DNA of 64,000 bases from an uncultured bacterium (GTDB lineage: Bacteria > Patescibacteriota > Saccharimonadia > Saccharimonadales > Saccharimonadaceae): assembly GCA_903832635.1 (NCBI GenBank), contig CAILCF010000001.1, positions 124,001-188,000 on the forward strand. Direction: 5' to 3'. This document shows positions 17,029-24,642 of this stretch, one piece after another. A program made the position numbers and the translations under genes. The first letter of the stretch is position 1. Each line of letters begins with the position of its first letter. The notes beneath the pieces were generated by a model. It saw only the letters and a list, made by a program, of their open reading frames with translations. It ran no database searches and was not told where the DNA came from.

Positions 17029-17823
17029 ATGAACATGTCGGGTATCACTTGGACTCATCTGGAAAGTATGCAAATTAACAATAACATCCCTTTGCTGAAC
17101 CTGATTATTTTATTCGGATTTATATTTATCGCAGGAATTATTTTTTGCCTTCCCCTATTAGAGTTTGATTACAAAAAAGCACTAAAGTCGAGTTTATTCA
17201 TAAAAATATTCTTTTGGATTCCGATTTTTTTGATTTTTATTGGGATTTTATATTCCAGCGGTTTTGATCGGACAGTATTTTTGGCTATTCTGTTAATTGT
17301 CACTTACCTAGAATTCCGGCCGAAGCTAAAAAAATCCGAAAACAAGGTGATATCGCTAATCTTTTTTGCGCTTTTTATTGTGGGACTGGTCCACCTATTT
17401 TTACTAGGCGTATTTTTTAACAAATACATCGTAAATTTACTGATAACATTATGTTTCGCAACGGCTTTATCAGATGTAGGGGCATTTTTGCTTGGCAAAT
17501 ATCTGGGCAAGCACAGATTACCCGAATGGCTCAATAATAGCAAAAGTTGGGAAGGGGTTGTCGGTCAATTACTGGGAAGTTTGGTTGGGGTACTACTAGT
17601 CAACTTTTTCGTGACGCCAGTTGTGACTTTGTGGATATTTTTACCTATCGGAATCGGTTGTACCATTGGCGATTTGACAAGCAGTTTTGCAAAAAGAAAT
17701 GCACACACTGATAATTGGAGCCGAGCAATTCCCGGGCATGGTGGATTCATCGACAGGTTTTCCAGTCTTGCTGGTAGTACGGTGCTGATGTTTTACTTCC
17801 TTGTACTAACCGGATTATTATAA
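17029..17823 (+). CDS. cdsA: Phosphatidate cytidylyltransferase (CdsA family)
   Basis: A 264-residue integral membrane enzyme that makes CDP-diacylglycerol from phosphatidate and CTP. About seven hydrophobic segments are present. The C-terminal signature reads SSFAKRNAHTDN then PGHGGFIDRFSS, matching the family signature except that the second Lys of KRxxxxKD is Thr. TATACT lies 7 bases before the ATG and no ribosome site is seen, suggesting a leaderless mRNA. Together with PgsA (28953) it gives a short route to phosphatidylglycerol, unless the bacterium takes lipids from a host. Confidence 0.85.
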   Translation: MNMSGITWTHLESMQINNNIPLLNLIILFGFIFIAGIIFCLPLLEFDYKKALKSSLFIKIFFWIPIFLIFIGILYSSGFDRTVFLAILLIVTYLEFRPKLKKSENKVISLIFFALFIVGLVHLFLLGVFFNKYIVNLLITLCFATALSDVGAFLLGKYLGKHRLPEWLNNSKSWEGVVGQLLGSLVGVLLVNFFVTPVVTLWIFLPIGIGCTIGDLTSSFAKRNAHTDNWSRAIPGHGGFIDRFSSLAGSTVLMFYFLVLTGLL

Positions 17824-17847
17824 AATTCTGTTAAAATATAAAGTGTT

Positions 17848-17937
17848 GGAGAGATGCAGGAGTGGTTGAACTGGCCGCTCTCGAAAAGCGGTAAGGCGGC
17901 AACGCCTTCGAGGGTTCGAATCCCTCTCTCTCCGCCA
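17848..17937 (+). tRNA. tRNA-Ser (anticodon CGA)
   Basis: Acceptor GGAGAGA/TCTCTCC, anticodon stem CCGCT/AGCGG with loop CTCGAAA (CGA, reads UCG), long variable arm, T-loop GTTCGAATC and encoded CCA. Its last 21 bases plus one more are repeated 181 bp downstream. Confidence 0.95.
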
Positions 17938-18119
17938 TGAAATTTGGATGACCATTTGGTCGTCCATATTTTATGCCAGATAACAGGATTCGAAACCGAG
18001 ATTCGAGGGTGAGGGTTGCCAGTCGGTAATCCGCAAGGAAACCTTCCGATGGCAACTGGTTTGCCAATCGCGAAGTTTCGGGGTCGCGGGACGTGACCGA
18101 ATCCCTCTCTCTCCGCCAT
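17917..18119 (+). repeat. Direct repeat of tRNA-Ser(CGA) 3' end (att-like)
   Basis: 22 identical bases, from CGAATCCCTC to TCCGCCAT, occur at 17917-17938 and 18098-18119. The first copy is the 3' end of the tRNA; the second has no tRNA body. The 160 bases between hold the tRNA terminator and a long imperfect hairpin (GTTGCCA at about 18014 with TGGCAAC at about 18051). This is the layout left by integration at a tRNA gene. Confidence 0.8.
17946..17970 (+). terminator. Terminator after tRNA-Ser(CGA)
   Basis: GGATGACC and GGTCGTCC pair around ATTT and are followed by ATATTTTAT. Confidence 0.75.
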
Positions 18120-18163
18120 ACCAAAAAATAGATAAATATCTCTGTTTTTGTTAATATTAAAAA

Positions 18164-18706
18164 ATGGATTTAATGCAGCAATCAAAGCAATGGCACAAAG
18201 AAGCTGATGATTTAATTACGAAATCAAAATTATTAAATATCCTAGAATCACTGGGTGAAGTTCATTTTACCGGCAGCTACAAATACGATTTAATGCTTGG
18301 ACCTGATATTGATTTCCTTTTAGTGTGCCAAAATCCAGAAACTGCAGCTCAAAATTTAATTAATACACTTATTAAACAAAGATATTGGAATGGTTATAAG
18401 TTTTACGATTGGGAGAATTTTGATATGCCAAAACATCCCAACTACCCAAAAGCTTATTACGTTGGAACAAAAGTCACTTTCAATGAACATCGCTGGAAAA
18501 CAGATATTTGGATTGTAGAGAAATTCCCAAGTAACATAGACAATAGCTGGATTGAAGAGAAAGCAAAGGGTGATAAAAAACTAAAAATACTTGAATTCAA
18601 GAAAGTAAGAGACGCTAGTAACTTAGGTGTGAGTAGTTATGATATATATGATGCGGTGATAAATAAAAACATTAACTCGTTTAAGGATTTAAAGGAACAA
18701 ATTTAG
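18164..18706 (+). CDS. Nucleotidyltransferase-fold protein
   Basis: A 180-residue protein of the polymerase-beta-like nucleotidyltransferase superfamily. The active-site signature is Gly37-Ser38 (HFTGSYKYD) followed by Asp48-Ile-Asp50 (GPDIDFLLV), with a possible third acid in WKTDIWIVEKF. These residues bind two metals and a nucleotide triphosphate. First gene of a four-gene run (18164-20756) of small transferase-like enzymes. The substrate could be RNA, an antibiotic or a protein; nothing in the sequence decides it. The start ATG is assumed; an ATG three codons later is also possible. Confidence 0.75.
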   Translation: MDLMQQSKQWHKEADDLITKSKLLNILESLGEVHFTGSYKYDLMLGPDIDFLLVCQNPETAAQNLINTLIKQRYWNGYKFYDWENFDMPKHPNYPKAYYVGTKVTFNEHRWKTDIWIVEKFPSNIDNSWIEEKAKGDKKLKILEFKKVRDASNLGVSSYDIYDAVINKNINSFKDLKEQI

Positions 18707-18714
18707 TAAATTGT

Positions 18715-19143
18715 ATGGATATTACAAAACTGCTTTCTGACTTAAACCTAACCCCCAATGATTCCGTTGTGATTGGTTCCGGAATTCTAAACGCTCTCGG
18801 ACTTCGCCCTAGCAACGACATAGACGTAGTTGTCAACGAAGAAGCTTTTGCTAGATTCAAGCAAGATCCGCGATTTGTCGAAGGGCAGAATCATGGCCAA
18901 ACAATTCTGGCTTATGACCTATTCGAGATTTTTACCGCCTGGGTTGTTCTCGGTAAAGATCAAACTTTTGAGGAACTTTACAAAGAATCGACAGTTATCA
19001 ACGGAGTGCGCTATATCACACCCCAATTCTTGCTAGCCACAAAGAAGAGTTGGCTGGCAGACGATGGTCGGCCAAAGGATTTCGCAGACGTGAAGTTAAT
19101 CGAAGATTACCTAAGTAAAAAAGCATTGGAAAATCACGAATAA
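18715..19143 (+). CDS. Second nucleotidyltransferase-like protein
   Basis: A 142-residue protein with VVIGSGILNALGL then PSNDIDVVV: Gly21-Ser22 and Asp35-Ile-Asp37, the nucleotidyltransferase metal-binding pattern. A third acidic residue may be Glu79 in YDLFEIFT. It starts 9 bases after the previous gene and ends 1 base before the next. It resembles small stand-alone proteins that modify either a drug or a partner protein. It is not closely similar to the first nucleotidyltransferase by eye, so it is probably not a recent duplicate. Confidence 0.72.
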   Translation: MDITKLLSDLNLTPNDSVVIGSGILNALGLRPSNDIDVVVNEEAFARFKQDPRFVEGQNHGQTILAYDLFEIFTAWVVLGKDQTFEELYKESTVINGVRYITPQFLLATKKSWLADDGRPKDFADVKLIEDYLSKKALENHE

Positions 19144-19144
19144 G

Positions 19145-19675
19145 ATGAAAAACATTCTAGTAACCGGAATATCTGGCACAGGTAAATCTGCTCTTTGCGA
19201 AGAATTGAAAAAAATGGGGTATCCTGCCTATGATTTGGAAATGATTAAGGGCTTGTTTGATATGTTTGAAAAAAGTACCGGTAAAAGGGTTACGTATTAC
19301 TTTGATAACAACAAATTGGAAGAAATGGAAAAATATAGCTGGCTTTGTGATATTCCAAAACTGAAACAACTACTAAAAGATAACGCGGGCAAAACAGTAT
19401 TTTATTGTGGGACTGGCACGAATATAAACGATTTAGTGCCGCTTTTCGATAAAACCATCTTATTAACAGCAACCGAGGACGTTTTAAGACATAGATTAAT
19501 AACACGTACATCAAATGACTATGGCAAAAGCGCCGAAATACAAGATTGGACGTTCAGCTGGAAGGATTGGTGGGAAACGAACATAAAAGAACTTGGTGCT
19601 GTGGAAGTTGATGCCAACCAGAACCTACAATCTGTTGCAAAAGATATTATTCAAAAGGTAATAAAAAATGAATAA
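19145..19675 (+). CDS. P-loop kinase-like protein
   Basis: A 176-residue single-domain P-loop protein. Walker A is GISGTGKS (residues 8-15), close to the start, as in shikimate, adenylate and gluconate kinases. Later blocks VFYCGTGTNINDLVPLFD and ILLTATEDVLRHRLITRTSNDYGK contain the Arg-rich lid typical of small-molecule kinases. It follows the previous gene directly and its end overlaps the next gene by 8 bases, so it is part of the same translational unit. The phosphate acceptor is unknown. Confidence 0.78.
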   Translation: MKNILVTGISGTGKSALCEELKKMGYPAYDLEMIKGLFDMFEKSTGKRVTYYFDNNKLEEMEKYSWLCDIPKLKQLLKDNAGKTVFYCGTGTNINDLVPLFDKTILLTATEDVLRHRLITRTSNDYGKSAEIQDWTFSWKDWWETNIKELGAVEVDANQNLQSVAKDIIQKVIKNE

Positions 19676-20756
19676 AATCTCCAAAGCAAAACTATCTGAT
19701 ATCCCAGAAATAATACAAGTTCAAAAACAAACTTGGTTGGCTACATATCCTAATAAAGATATTGGCATAACTAAAGAGGATATTACTAAGAGGCTTGGCA
19801 ATCCCGGCGATGAAATATTACAAAAACGCATAGAAAATTGGCAAAATATCATAAATAATCTAGATAAACAAAAGATAATTTTTATCGCCAAGGAAAACAA
19901 AAAAATAGTTGGATTTGCTATTATTACGAACCAAGAAAAGCCCACAGTAAGCGCGTTATATGTTTTACCAAATTTTCAAGGACAAGGTGTTGGTAAATTA
20001 TTGCTGCAAAAATCATTCGATTGGCTGGGTAATCAACCTAAAATCTTTACTTATGTGGCAAGTTATAACCAAAAAGCCATAGATTTCTACAAAAAGCACG
20101 GCTTTCAGGCAACAACCGAAACACCCAAAGATGAATTCGCAACAAAAAATAATCTAAAACCCATCCCAACCATCGAAATGGTTTTTAATATAAAAAAGAT
20201 TTACGCAGTGTACTGCATTGTCAAACTGACTAAACAGCCGAATTGGCTGGACGATTTTCGAAAAAAATATGATGAAGCATACGATTTCCACATTACCCTA
20301 AAGCAAGCGGCATATATTGAAGAAAGTCACTTTAGTGAAATAAAGGAAATGCTAGATGGAATTTTAAATGAGTTTGTAAAAACCAAGCGCAAAATTACAC
20401 TAACTTTTGACAAATTGTTATTAGACGAAGGTGAAAAGAAAGAAGAATCCGGTTACATCTATCTGTTTTCCGAAAACAATGATTTAATTGATGACTTACA
20501 GACAAAGATTAGGAATGAATTGATAGATTATAGTGATTATCTCAACCCCAAATCAATTGATTACGAATATGATTTTAAGCCTCATATTACTATTGCAAGA
20601 GGATTAGTGGGTGATAGATTTAATGAAGCAGTCGCAGAATTAAAAAAAGACTACAAGTGCGAAGGTGAGATTACTGAAGTTATTTTATCTTGCGTTAAAG
20701 AAATTAGCGTTGGAGAAGCACATAACCCTAATAATCTTACGGAATACAAAATATAA
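19668..20756 (+). CDS. GNAT acetyltransferase fused to a 2H phosphoesterase domain
   Basis: A 362-residue two-domain protein. Residues 1-172 are a GNAT N-acetyltransferase: the acetyl-CoA loop is Gln104-Gly-Gln-Gly-Val-Gly (NFQGQGVGKLLL), followed by AIDFYKKHGF. Residues 178-355 look like a 2H phosphoesterase/LigT fold with two HxT motifs, His208-Ile-Thr210 (FHITL) and His306-Ile-Thr308 (PHITIARG). 2H enzymes act on 2',5' or cyclic phosphodiesters in RNA or nucleotides. The fusion is continuous, without a stop or frameshift. With two nucleotidyltransferases and a kinase upstream, a pathway acting on RNA ends or a modified nucleotide is possible, but this is inference. Confidence 0.78.
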   Translation: MNKISKAKLSDIPEIIQVQKQTWLATYPNKDIGITKEDITKRLGNPGDEILQKRIENWQNIINNLDKQKIIFIAKENKKIVGFAIITNQEKPTVSALYVLPNFQGQGVGKLLLQKSFDWLGNQPKIFTYVASYNQKAIDFYKKHGFQATTETPKDEFATKNNLKPIPTIEMVFNIKKIYAVYCIVKLTKQPNWLDDFRKKYDEAYDFHITLKQAAYIEESHFSEIKEMLDGILNEFVKTKRKITLTFDKLLLDEGEKKEESGYIYLFSENNDLIDDLQTKIRNELIDYSDYLNPKSIDYEYDFKPHITIARGLVGDRFNEAVAELKKDYKCEGEITEVILSCVKEISVGEAHNPNNLTEYKI

Positions 20757-20787
20757 GCACTGAATTTTTGACATAAAAAAAGCCGTC

Positions 20788-21708
20788 CTAACCAGGTAAA
20801 CTAAGCTCTATATTTAAAAATTCTGTCTTTGACTTCGCAAGACCGTTCAACCAATCAATTCCTAAATCAAAATCATCCTCGTGGCTTTGTCTATAAAGTT
20901 CGGCTACCTCATCTTTAAGACTGTTTATATCACGCGTCCTGACCTGTTGTTGGCCGTTTTCGTAAATCCCAAAGCCTTTGGAAGCTAGAATATCCAAATA
21001 TAGGTTCCTAAGTTTTGAAATAACTATTGACTCAATAGTAGTTATGACAAGTTGCCTGCTGATAAGTGATAGTTCATCGGAAGTATTATTAGCATGTTGT
21101 AGCCTTAAAAGATCGACTAATTCATTGGCGGATTTGTTAATATCAACCGCTTCAAACATTTTGGTTTTAATACTTAAATTTTCTACATACTCAGCCAGCA
21201 CCTTCGTAGGGGTAATTGCTAGTTCGATTTGTCCTGCCGGAATTGTCAATTGTGCACGTTCATCTTTGGTTTTTCTGGCAAGTTCTTCTTTAGCAGTGTC
21301 GTATCTGTAAAACGCCAGTTGTTTACGACCAGAGGCATATTTTATTGGGAATCCGGTTACTTCAGTCCCATTAATTGCGGCATCAGTAAAAAGTCCGTAA
21401 TCTATTCGTAAATCAGCAGGCTTTTTGATGACAAATATTTTTCCAACTTCATTGTCGGTTCTCGGCGTATCACTTTCACTATACTTTCTATTTTTGCCCA
21501 TTGCCCATGACAGTGAATGTGCTAAATCCGTTGAAACGGTAGCCCGTCCTTCTCGAACAGAAAGCCCTTCTTGCTGAATTTTTTGCGCATCTAACAAAGA
21601 GTTTGTGCCATGTAAAAAATATTCAACATCAGCTAATGTCTCGTCACCTTCTGAAGATATAAGCTGCTCGCTTTTATTTACTAATTCGAAATTTTCGGAT
21701 TGTTCCAT
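20788..21708 (-). CDS. Possible ADP-ribosyltransferase-like protein
   Basis: A 306-residue soluble protein. Residues 29-65 read YFLHGTNSLL then EGLSVREGRATVSTDLAHSLSWA, the order His-Gly-Thr then Ser-Thr-Asp seen near the NAD site of some ART-fold and Tpt1/KptA-like enzymes. A matching catalytic Glu could be in RAQLTIPAGQIELAI, but I cannot fix it. The rest (about 185-306) is helical. If active it could be a toxin or a 2'-phosphotransferase. It faces the four-gene transferase operon with convergent ends, separated by 31 bases. Confidence 0.5.
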   Translation of the reverse strand: MEQSENFELVNKSEQLISSEGDETLADVEYFLHGTNSLLDAQKIQQEGLSVREGRATVSTDLAHSLSWAMGKNRKYSESDTPRTDNEVGKIFVIKKPADLRIDYGLFTDAAINGTEVTGFPIKYASGRKQLAFYRYDTAKEELARKTKDERAQLTIPAGQIELAITPTKVLAEYVENLSIKTKMFEAVDINKSANELVDLLRLQHANNTSDELSLISRQLVITTIESIVISKLRNLYLDILASKGFGIYENGQQQVRTRDINSLKDEVAELYRQSHEDDFDLGIDWLNGLAKSKTEFLNIELSLPG

Positions 21709-21738
21709 AAACTAATTCTATCAGAAAAGATTTGTCCC

Positions 21739-22005
21739 TTATTTTTTGAAAAATTTATCTATCCAAATCATTTTGACCTTTTGCAAAGCCAAAGTCGACA
21801 ACAAAAATGCAGTTGGCGGGATTAGTGCACTCAACCACGGTTTGTAGGCATTCAGCCAAACCAAGAACACCCAGACAATCACGTATGTTGCCACGAAAAT
21901 TATCAGTTTTCGAGTTTTGCTAACTTCCCATGCTTTATCAGCAGTAACTTTGTTGTTACGCGCTTCGATTGCCGCTATCCGTTTTCCAAGTTCATTATCG
22001 TGCAT
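21739..22005 (-). CDS. Small two-helix membrane protein
   Basis: An 88-residue protein: about 28 charged N-terminal residues with a helical look (LGKRIAAIEARNNKVTADKA), two hydrophobic segments (about 33-52 and 57-76) and a Lys-rich C-terminus (KMIWIDKFFKK). It starts 9 bases after the Cys/His-rich gene on the same strand, so it is probably the last gene of a 24448-to-21739 transcript. Function unknown. Confidence 0.65.
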   Translation of the reverse strand: MHDNELGKRIAAIEARNNKVTADKAWEVSKTRKLIIFVATYVIVWVFLVWLNAYKPWLSALIPPTAFLLSTLALQKVKMIWIDKFFKK

Positions 22006-22014
22006 ATTGTCACC

Positions 22015-22722
22015 TTATTTTGACAGATCTTCAGTTTCGTCGGTCTCATCATCATGCGGCAAATCCCATCCAACATGACCTGTCCAATCTACACCGTACG
22101 GATGCGCGTGCGAGACATCTGGTTTTATTAGATTATTTATCCATGGCACCTTGCTGCATAAATCGTGGGCGCATTCGTGGCATATTATTGCAGTATTTTC
22201 ATCAAGCATTCCCCTTTTTACCCATGCGCTAGTGTCCTGTATTTCTTCTTCGTCTAGCCATTCTTGTGGTAACGGATCAACAAACATACCATAACCACCG
22301 GCCATATTAACTATCAGCGCATTACTGTACTGTACGCCACCCTTTTTGAAAAGATCAGGAAATATAGGTTCTAACTCTTTGTGGCAGACAAAACATTGGT
22401 GAATATTTTCGTCTATTAGTTCTGGGTTCACTTGGTGATGTTCGTGTTCGCATCCGTGTCCACAATAACCGCCGGTGATTTCATCGATTCGTTTTTGCTC
22501 GAGTTCTTCGCGGTATGCGTTGCTACGTTTATTGTAGATATCTACCACAATACTCCAAAACAATTCATTTTCTTCCGTGTCTTCCAACAGGGTATCACTG
22601 TCCCAGATTTCTTCGGCGGTATCATAGTCTGGTGCTAAATCACCGTCAACAATACACTTCAGCCAAAATGCTTCATTCTCGGCCTCTGATTTTTCGTAAC
22701 TTTTATCTTCTAACTTTTCCAT
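22015..22722 (-). CDS. Cys/His-rich putative zinc-binding orphan
   Basis: About 235 residues. The ATG at 22722 is preferred because it follows the stop of the upstream gene by 2 bases. Three metal-site candidates are visible: CGHGCEHEHH (about 87-96), CFVCHKE (110-116) and CHECAHDLC (161-169). The last contains HECAH, which fits the HExxH zinc-protease pattern, but the surrounding Cys pairs equally suit a structural zinc cluster. The protein is otherwise very acidic. It is coupled to the acidic orphan upstream, suggesting a common job. No family recognised. Confidence 0.6.
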   Translation of the reverse strand: MEKLEDKSYEKSEAENEAFWLKCIVDGDLAPDYDTAEEIWDSDTLLEDTEENELFWSIVVDIYNKRSNAYREELEQKRIDEITGGYCGHGCEHEHHQVNPELIDENIHQCFVCHKELEPIFPDLFKKGGVQYSNALIVNMAGGYGMFVDPLPQEWLDEEEIQDTSAWVKRGMLDENTAIICHECAHDLCSKVPWINNLIKPDVSHAHPYGVDWTGHVGWDLPHDDETDETEDLSK

Positions 22723-22724
22723 AA

Positions 22725-23903
22725 TTAGCACCATTCATCTTTCTTGTGCGCAGTTGGGGGTTCGTATAAAGCTTGGACTTGTTTGCGGATTCTTTTAATC
22801 GCATCAGCATCATCGCAATCTTTGTAGTAACTTGCCAAATGGTCCTGGGTTCTATCATCGACAGCACCGGTCACGTAAATAAGGTGATGTATTAAGTCGA
22901 TAATCTCTTCTTTATACATTTCTTTAAACTTCTCTACGGTGTAAGCGAACGGGGATTTTACTTCATTTTCAAACATTGTTCTTAATTCGTCTTCAAGTCC
23001 CATGGACTTTGCAAAATTAACTAATTTAGCCTCTGTTTCGGTAAATGTTTCATATGTTAGTTCGGACGATTCTGGTGCATACCCTGCAATACGCTTATCG
23101 ACAAAATCGGCTATTTCATACTCGCCGCTAAAGTGTAGCGGGCAAGGCAGTCCCTTCTCTTGATTCCTTCGCATTTCATCAAGATCGAACCCTAATATTT
23201 TCGTCTCGTCCCATTCGGGAATAATTCCTTCTCCGTCTGTATTCTCAAGATAATCCAAAAACCATTCCCTTAAATGCACTTGTGCATCACCCAGGCAACG
23301 TTTATCCAATTCTGCGTCTGGATATAACTCGTTTAGATTATGAAAGGCAACAAACATGCTGGATTTTTCAGTACCTCTTTGATAACTCAATACAAAACTA
23401 GGTAAATGACCTTTTGGATCGTTCAAAACTGCAGATATTTGATTATGTATTTTTTCAGACAAATCAACGTCAGTCAGCGCTACTAAATCAGTAACTTTCT
23501 GCATCGAATATGGCGCTGTCTTTAACGCACATTCAACAACTGCATCGGTGAATGAATCACTAGCTACAAACTCTTCCTTGCCCGTGACAAGTGTCACGGC
23601 AGGTTTAATATATTCGGCTATACCAGGCTCACCAACCGGTGCGTCCCATGGTTCGCCGGTATACAATTCAAAAAAGTTTATTATCTCTGCTTTTAATTGA
23701 CTATCAAATTCCTCATATTCCTCTGGGGTTTGACGTTCAACTAATTCGTGAACAACAATGCTCTCGAGTGCCTCTTTAAAACCATTTGGGTTACTAATAC
23801 TGGTTTCATTATCGTAAGCCTCGTTAAAAGCACCTAACATGATTCCTTCGCTATAATCAGGTAGTTTTTCCGCACCGACAGGTGCATTTATTTCTAATTC
23901 CAT
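22725..23903 (-). CDS. Large acidic orphan protein
   Basis: A 392-residue soluble protein with a high Glu/Asp content throughout and no membrane segment or signal peptide. Segments such as ESIVVHELVERQTPEEYEEF and LIHHLIYVTGAVDDRTQDHL look helical. HELVE lacks the second His of HExxH. The start has AAAGGAG about 5 bases upstream. The approximately 300 bases before it form the structured RNA at 23951-24127, which would be part of its 5' leader. Together with the zinc-binding orphan downstream it forms a two-gene unit of unknown function. Confidence 0.65.
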   Translation of the reverse strand: MELEINAPVGAEKLPDYSEGIMLGAFNEAYDNETSISNPNGFKEALESIVVHELVERQTPEEYEEFDSQLKAEIINFFELYTGEPWDAPVGEPGIAEYIKPAVTLVTGKEEFVASDSFTDAVVECALKTAPYSMQKVTDLVALTDVDLSEKIHNQISAVLNDPKGHLPSFVLSYQRGTEKSSMFVAFHNLNELYPDAELDKRCLGDAQVHLREWFLDYLENTDGEGIIPEWDETKILGFDLDEMRRNQEKGLPCPLHFSGEYEIADFVDKRIAGYAPESSELTYETFTETEAKLVNFAKSMGLEDELRTMFENEVKSPFAYTVEKFKEMYKEEIIDLIHHLIYVTGAVDDRTQDHLASYYKDCDDADAIKRIRKQVQALYEPPTAHKKDEWC

Positions 23904-23950
23904 AATTTTCTCCTTTAAATTCCTCTTTCGCTCTTGATTGAGCTCATCGG

Positions 23951-24127
23951 CACAGCAAAGCAGCTGTGGAGAGGGGCCCGAGGCCCCGTAGAACGGGGCC
24001 CATTCGGGCAGTGCTGGATCTGGCTATTTGGGAAACAGCCGAACGATCCAGCGAACCGAGTTATCGGTGTCAGTTTGTTTTTCCCGGGTGCACACCCCAG
24101 GACTCCGCTTGACTGCGGCGATCTGAC
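23951..24127 (-). ncRNA. Candidate structured leader RNA
   Basis: The gap 23904-24211 contains at least six nested or adjacent helices: CACAGC/GCTGTG (23951-23968), GGCCCCGT/ACGGGGCC with loop AGA (23982-24000), GCTGGATC/GATCCAGC (24013-24052) enclosing GGCTATTT/AAACAGCC, ACCGA/TCGGT (24055-24068), and GTCAG/CTGAC (24069-24127) enclosing two hairpins as a three-way junction. Open frames on both strands lack ribosome sites. The minus strand leads directly into the acidic orphan at 23903, so a cis-acting leader is likely. It does not match a riboswitch, RNase P, tmRNA or SRP RNA that I can recognise. Confidence 0.45.
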
Positions 24128-24211
24128 AAAACGATGGTCACCAAAATCAGTAACCAAGTTGCCCTTCTGTATTGGCGGATAGGATCAACTATCCCTACCC
24201 AAGTGATCAAA

Positions 24212-24448
24212 TCACTCGGGCTCTTCCCGTCCGAAGAGTGTAAACACTACCGCAAGTGCTACGAACAGCATTACGATAGCGATGTACACCCATGTGGGAA
24301 ATGAGTAGACGGGGTGGATATACCATCCCATTGTGTCTACCCCACTTTCGGGCGTCGGGAAGATCGACTCGACCTGTAGCAGGACGATCATCGCCATTCC
24401 GGCGACGAAGGTTGCTACATAGCCGAGGACCCTCGCCAAAATATTCAT
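24212..24448 (-). CDS. Small two-helix membrane protein, GC-rich
   Basis: A 78-residue protein with helices at about 5-25 and 52-72 and a short outer loop (ESIFPTPESGVDTMGWYIHP). AAAGGAGGTG lies just before the ATG, one of the best ribosome sites in the window. Third positions are G/C-rich, unlike the neighbours. The minus-strand promoter at 24516-24544 should start its transcript, which can continue into the structured RNA and the acidic orphan. A hairpin (CCCAAGTGAT/ATCACTCGGG) overlaps its stop codon. Confidence 0.65.
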   Translation of the reverse strand: MNILARVLGYVATFVAGMAMIVLLQVESIFPTPESGVDTMGWYIHPVYSFPTWVYIAIVMLFVALAVVFTLFGREEPE

Positions 24449-24515
24449 TTCACCTCCTTTGGTGAATAGAAGCTTATGAAAGGATCATGTCACAATTAAA
24501 TTGGACACGGTCAAT

Positions 24516-24544
24516 ATATTATTACATAATAGTGTTTGTGTCAA
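24516..24544 (-). promoter_or_regulatory. Promoter for the 24448-21739 gene group
   Basis: Minus strand TTGACA, 17-base spacer, TAATAT. Confidence 0.65.
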
Positions 24545-24593
24545 TGCTTCATTATAATGATATATTTATATTTTTAAGAAATATTACCTATAG

Positions 24594-24612
24594 TGTCAAA
24601 ACGTTATTGACA
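24594..24612. promoter_or_regulatory. Inverted repeat, possible TrmB-type operator
   Basis: TGTCAA-7-TTGACA. The right half is also a perfect -35 box for the regulator gene at 24643, so binding would block transcription. A third TGTCAA half-site lies at 24539. Confidence 0.5.
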
Positions 24613-24642
24613 TTTAATGGTTAGTCTGCGATCATAAGATTT

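Noticed and set aside
17793-18185. Protein frames across tRNA-Ser(CGA) and its repeat
   Set aside because: They translate the tRNA and the duplicated 3' end on the opposite strand.
18204-18225. CTGATGA...GAAA in the first nucleotidyltransferase gene
   Set aside because: The 9 bases between cannot form stem II, and flanks do not pair; coding sequence explains it.
23915-24182. Open frames on both strands in the 23.9-24.2 kb gap
   Set aside because: No ribosome sites, Pro/Arg-rich low-complexity products, and the DNA is explained by RNA helices.
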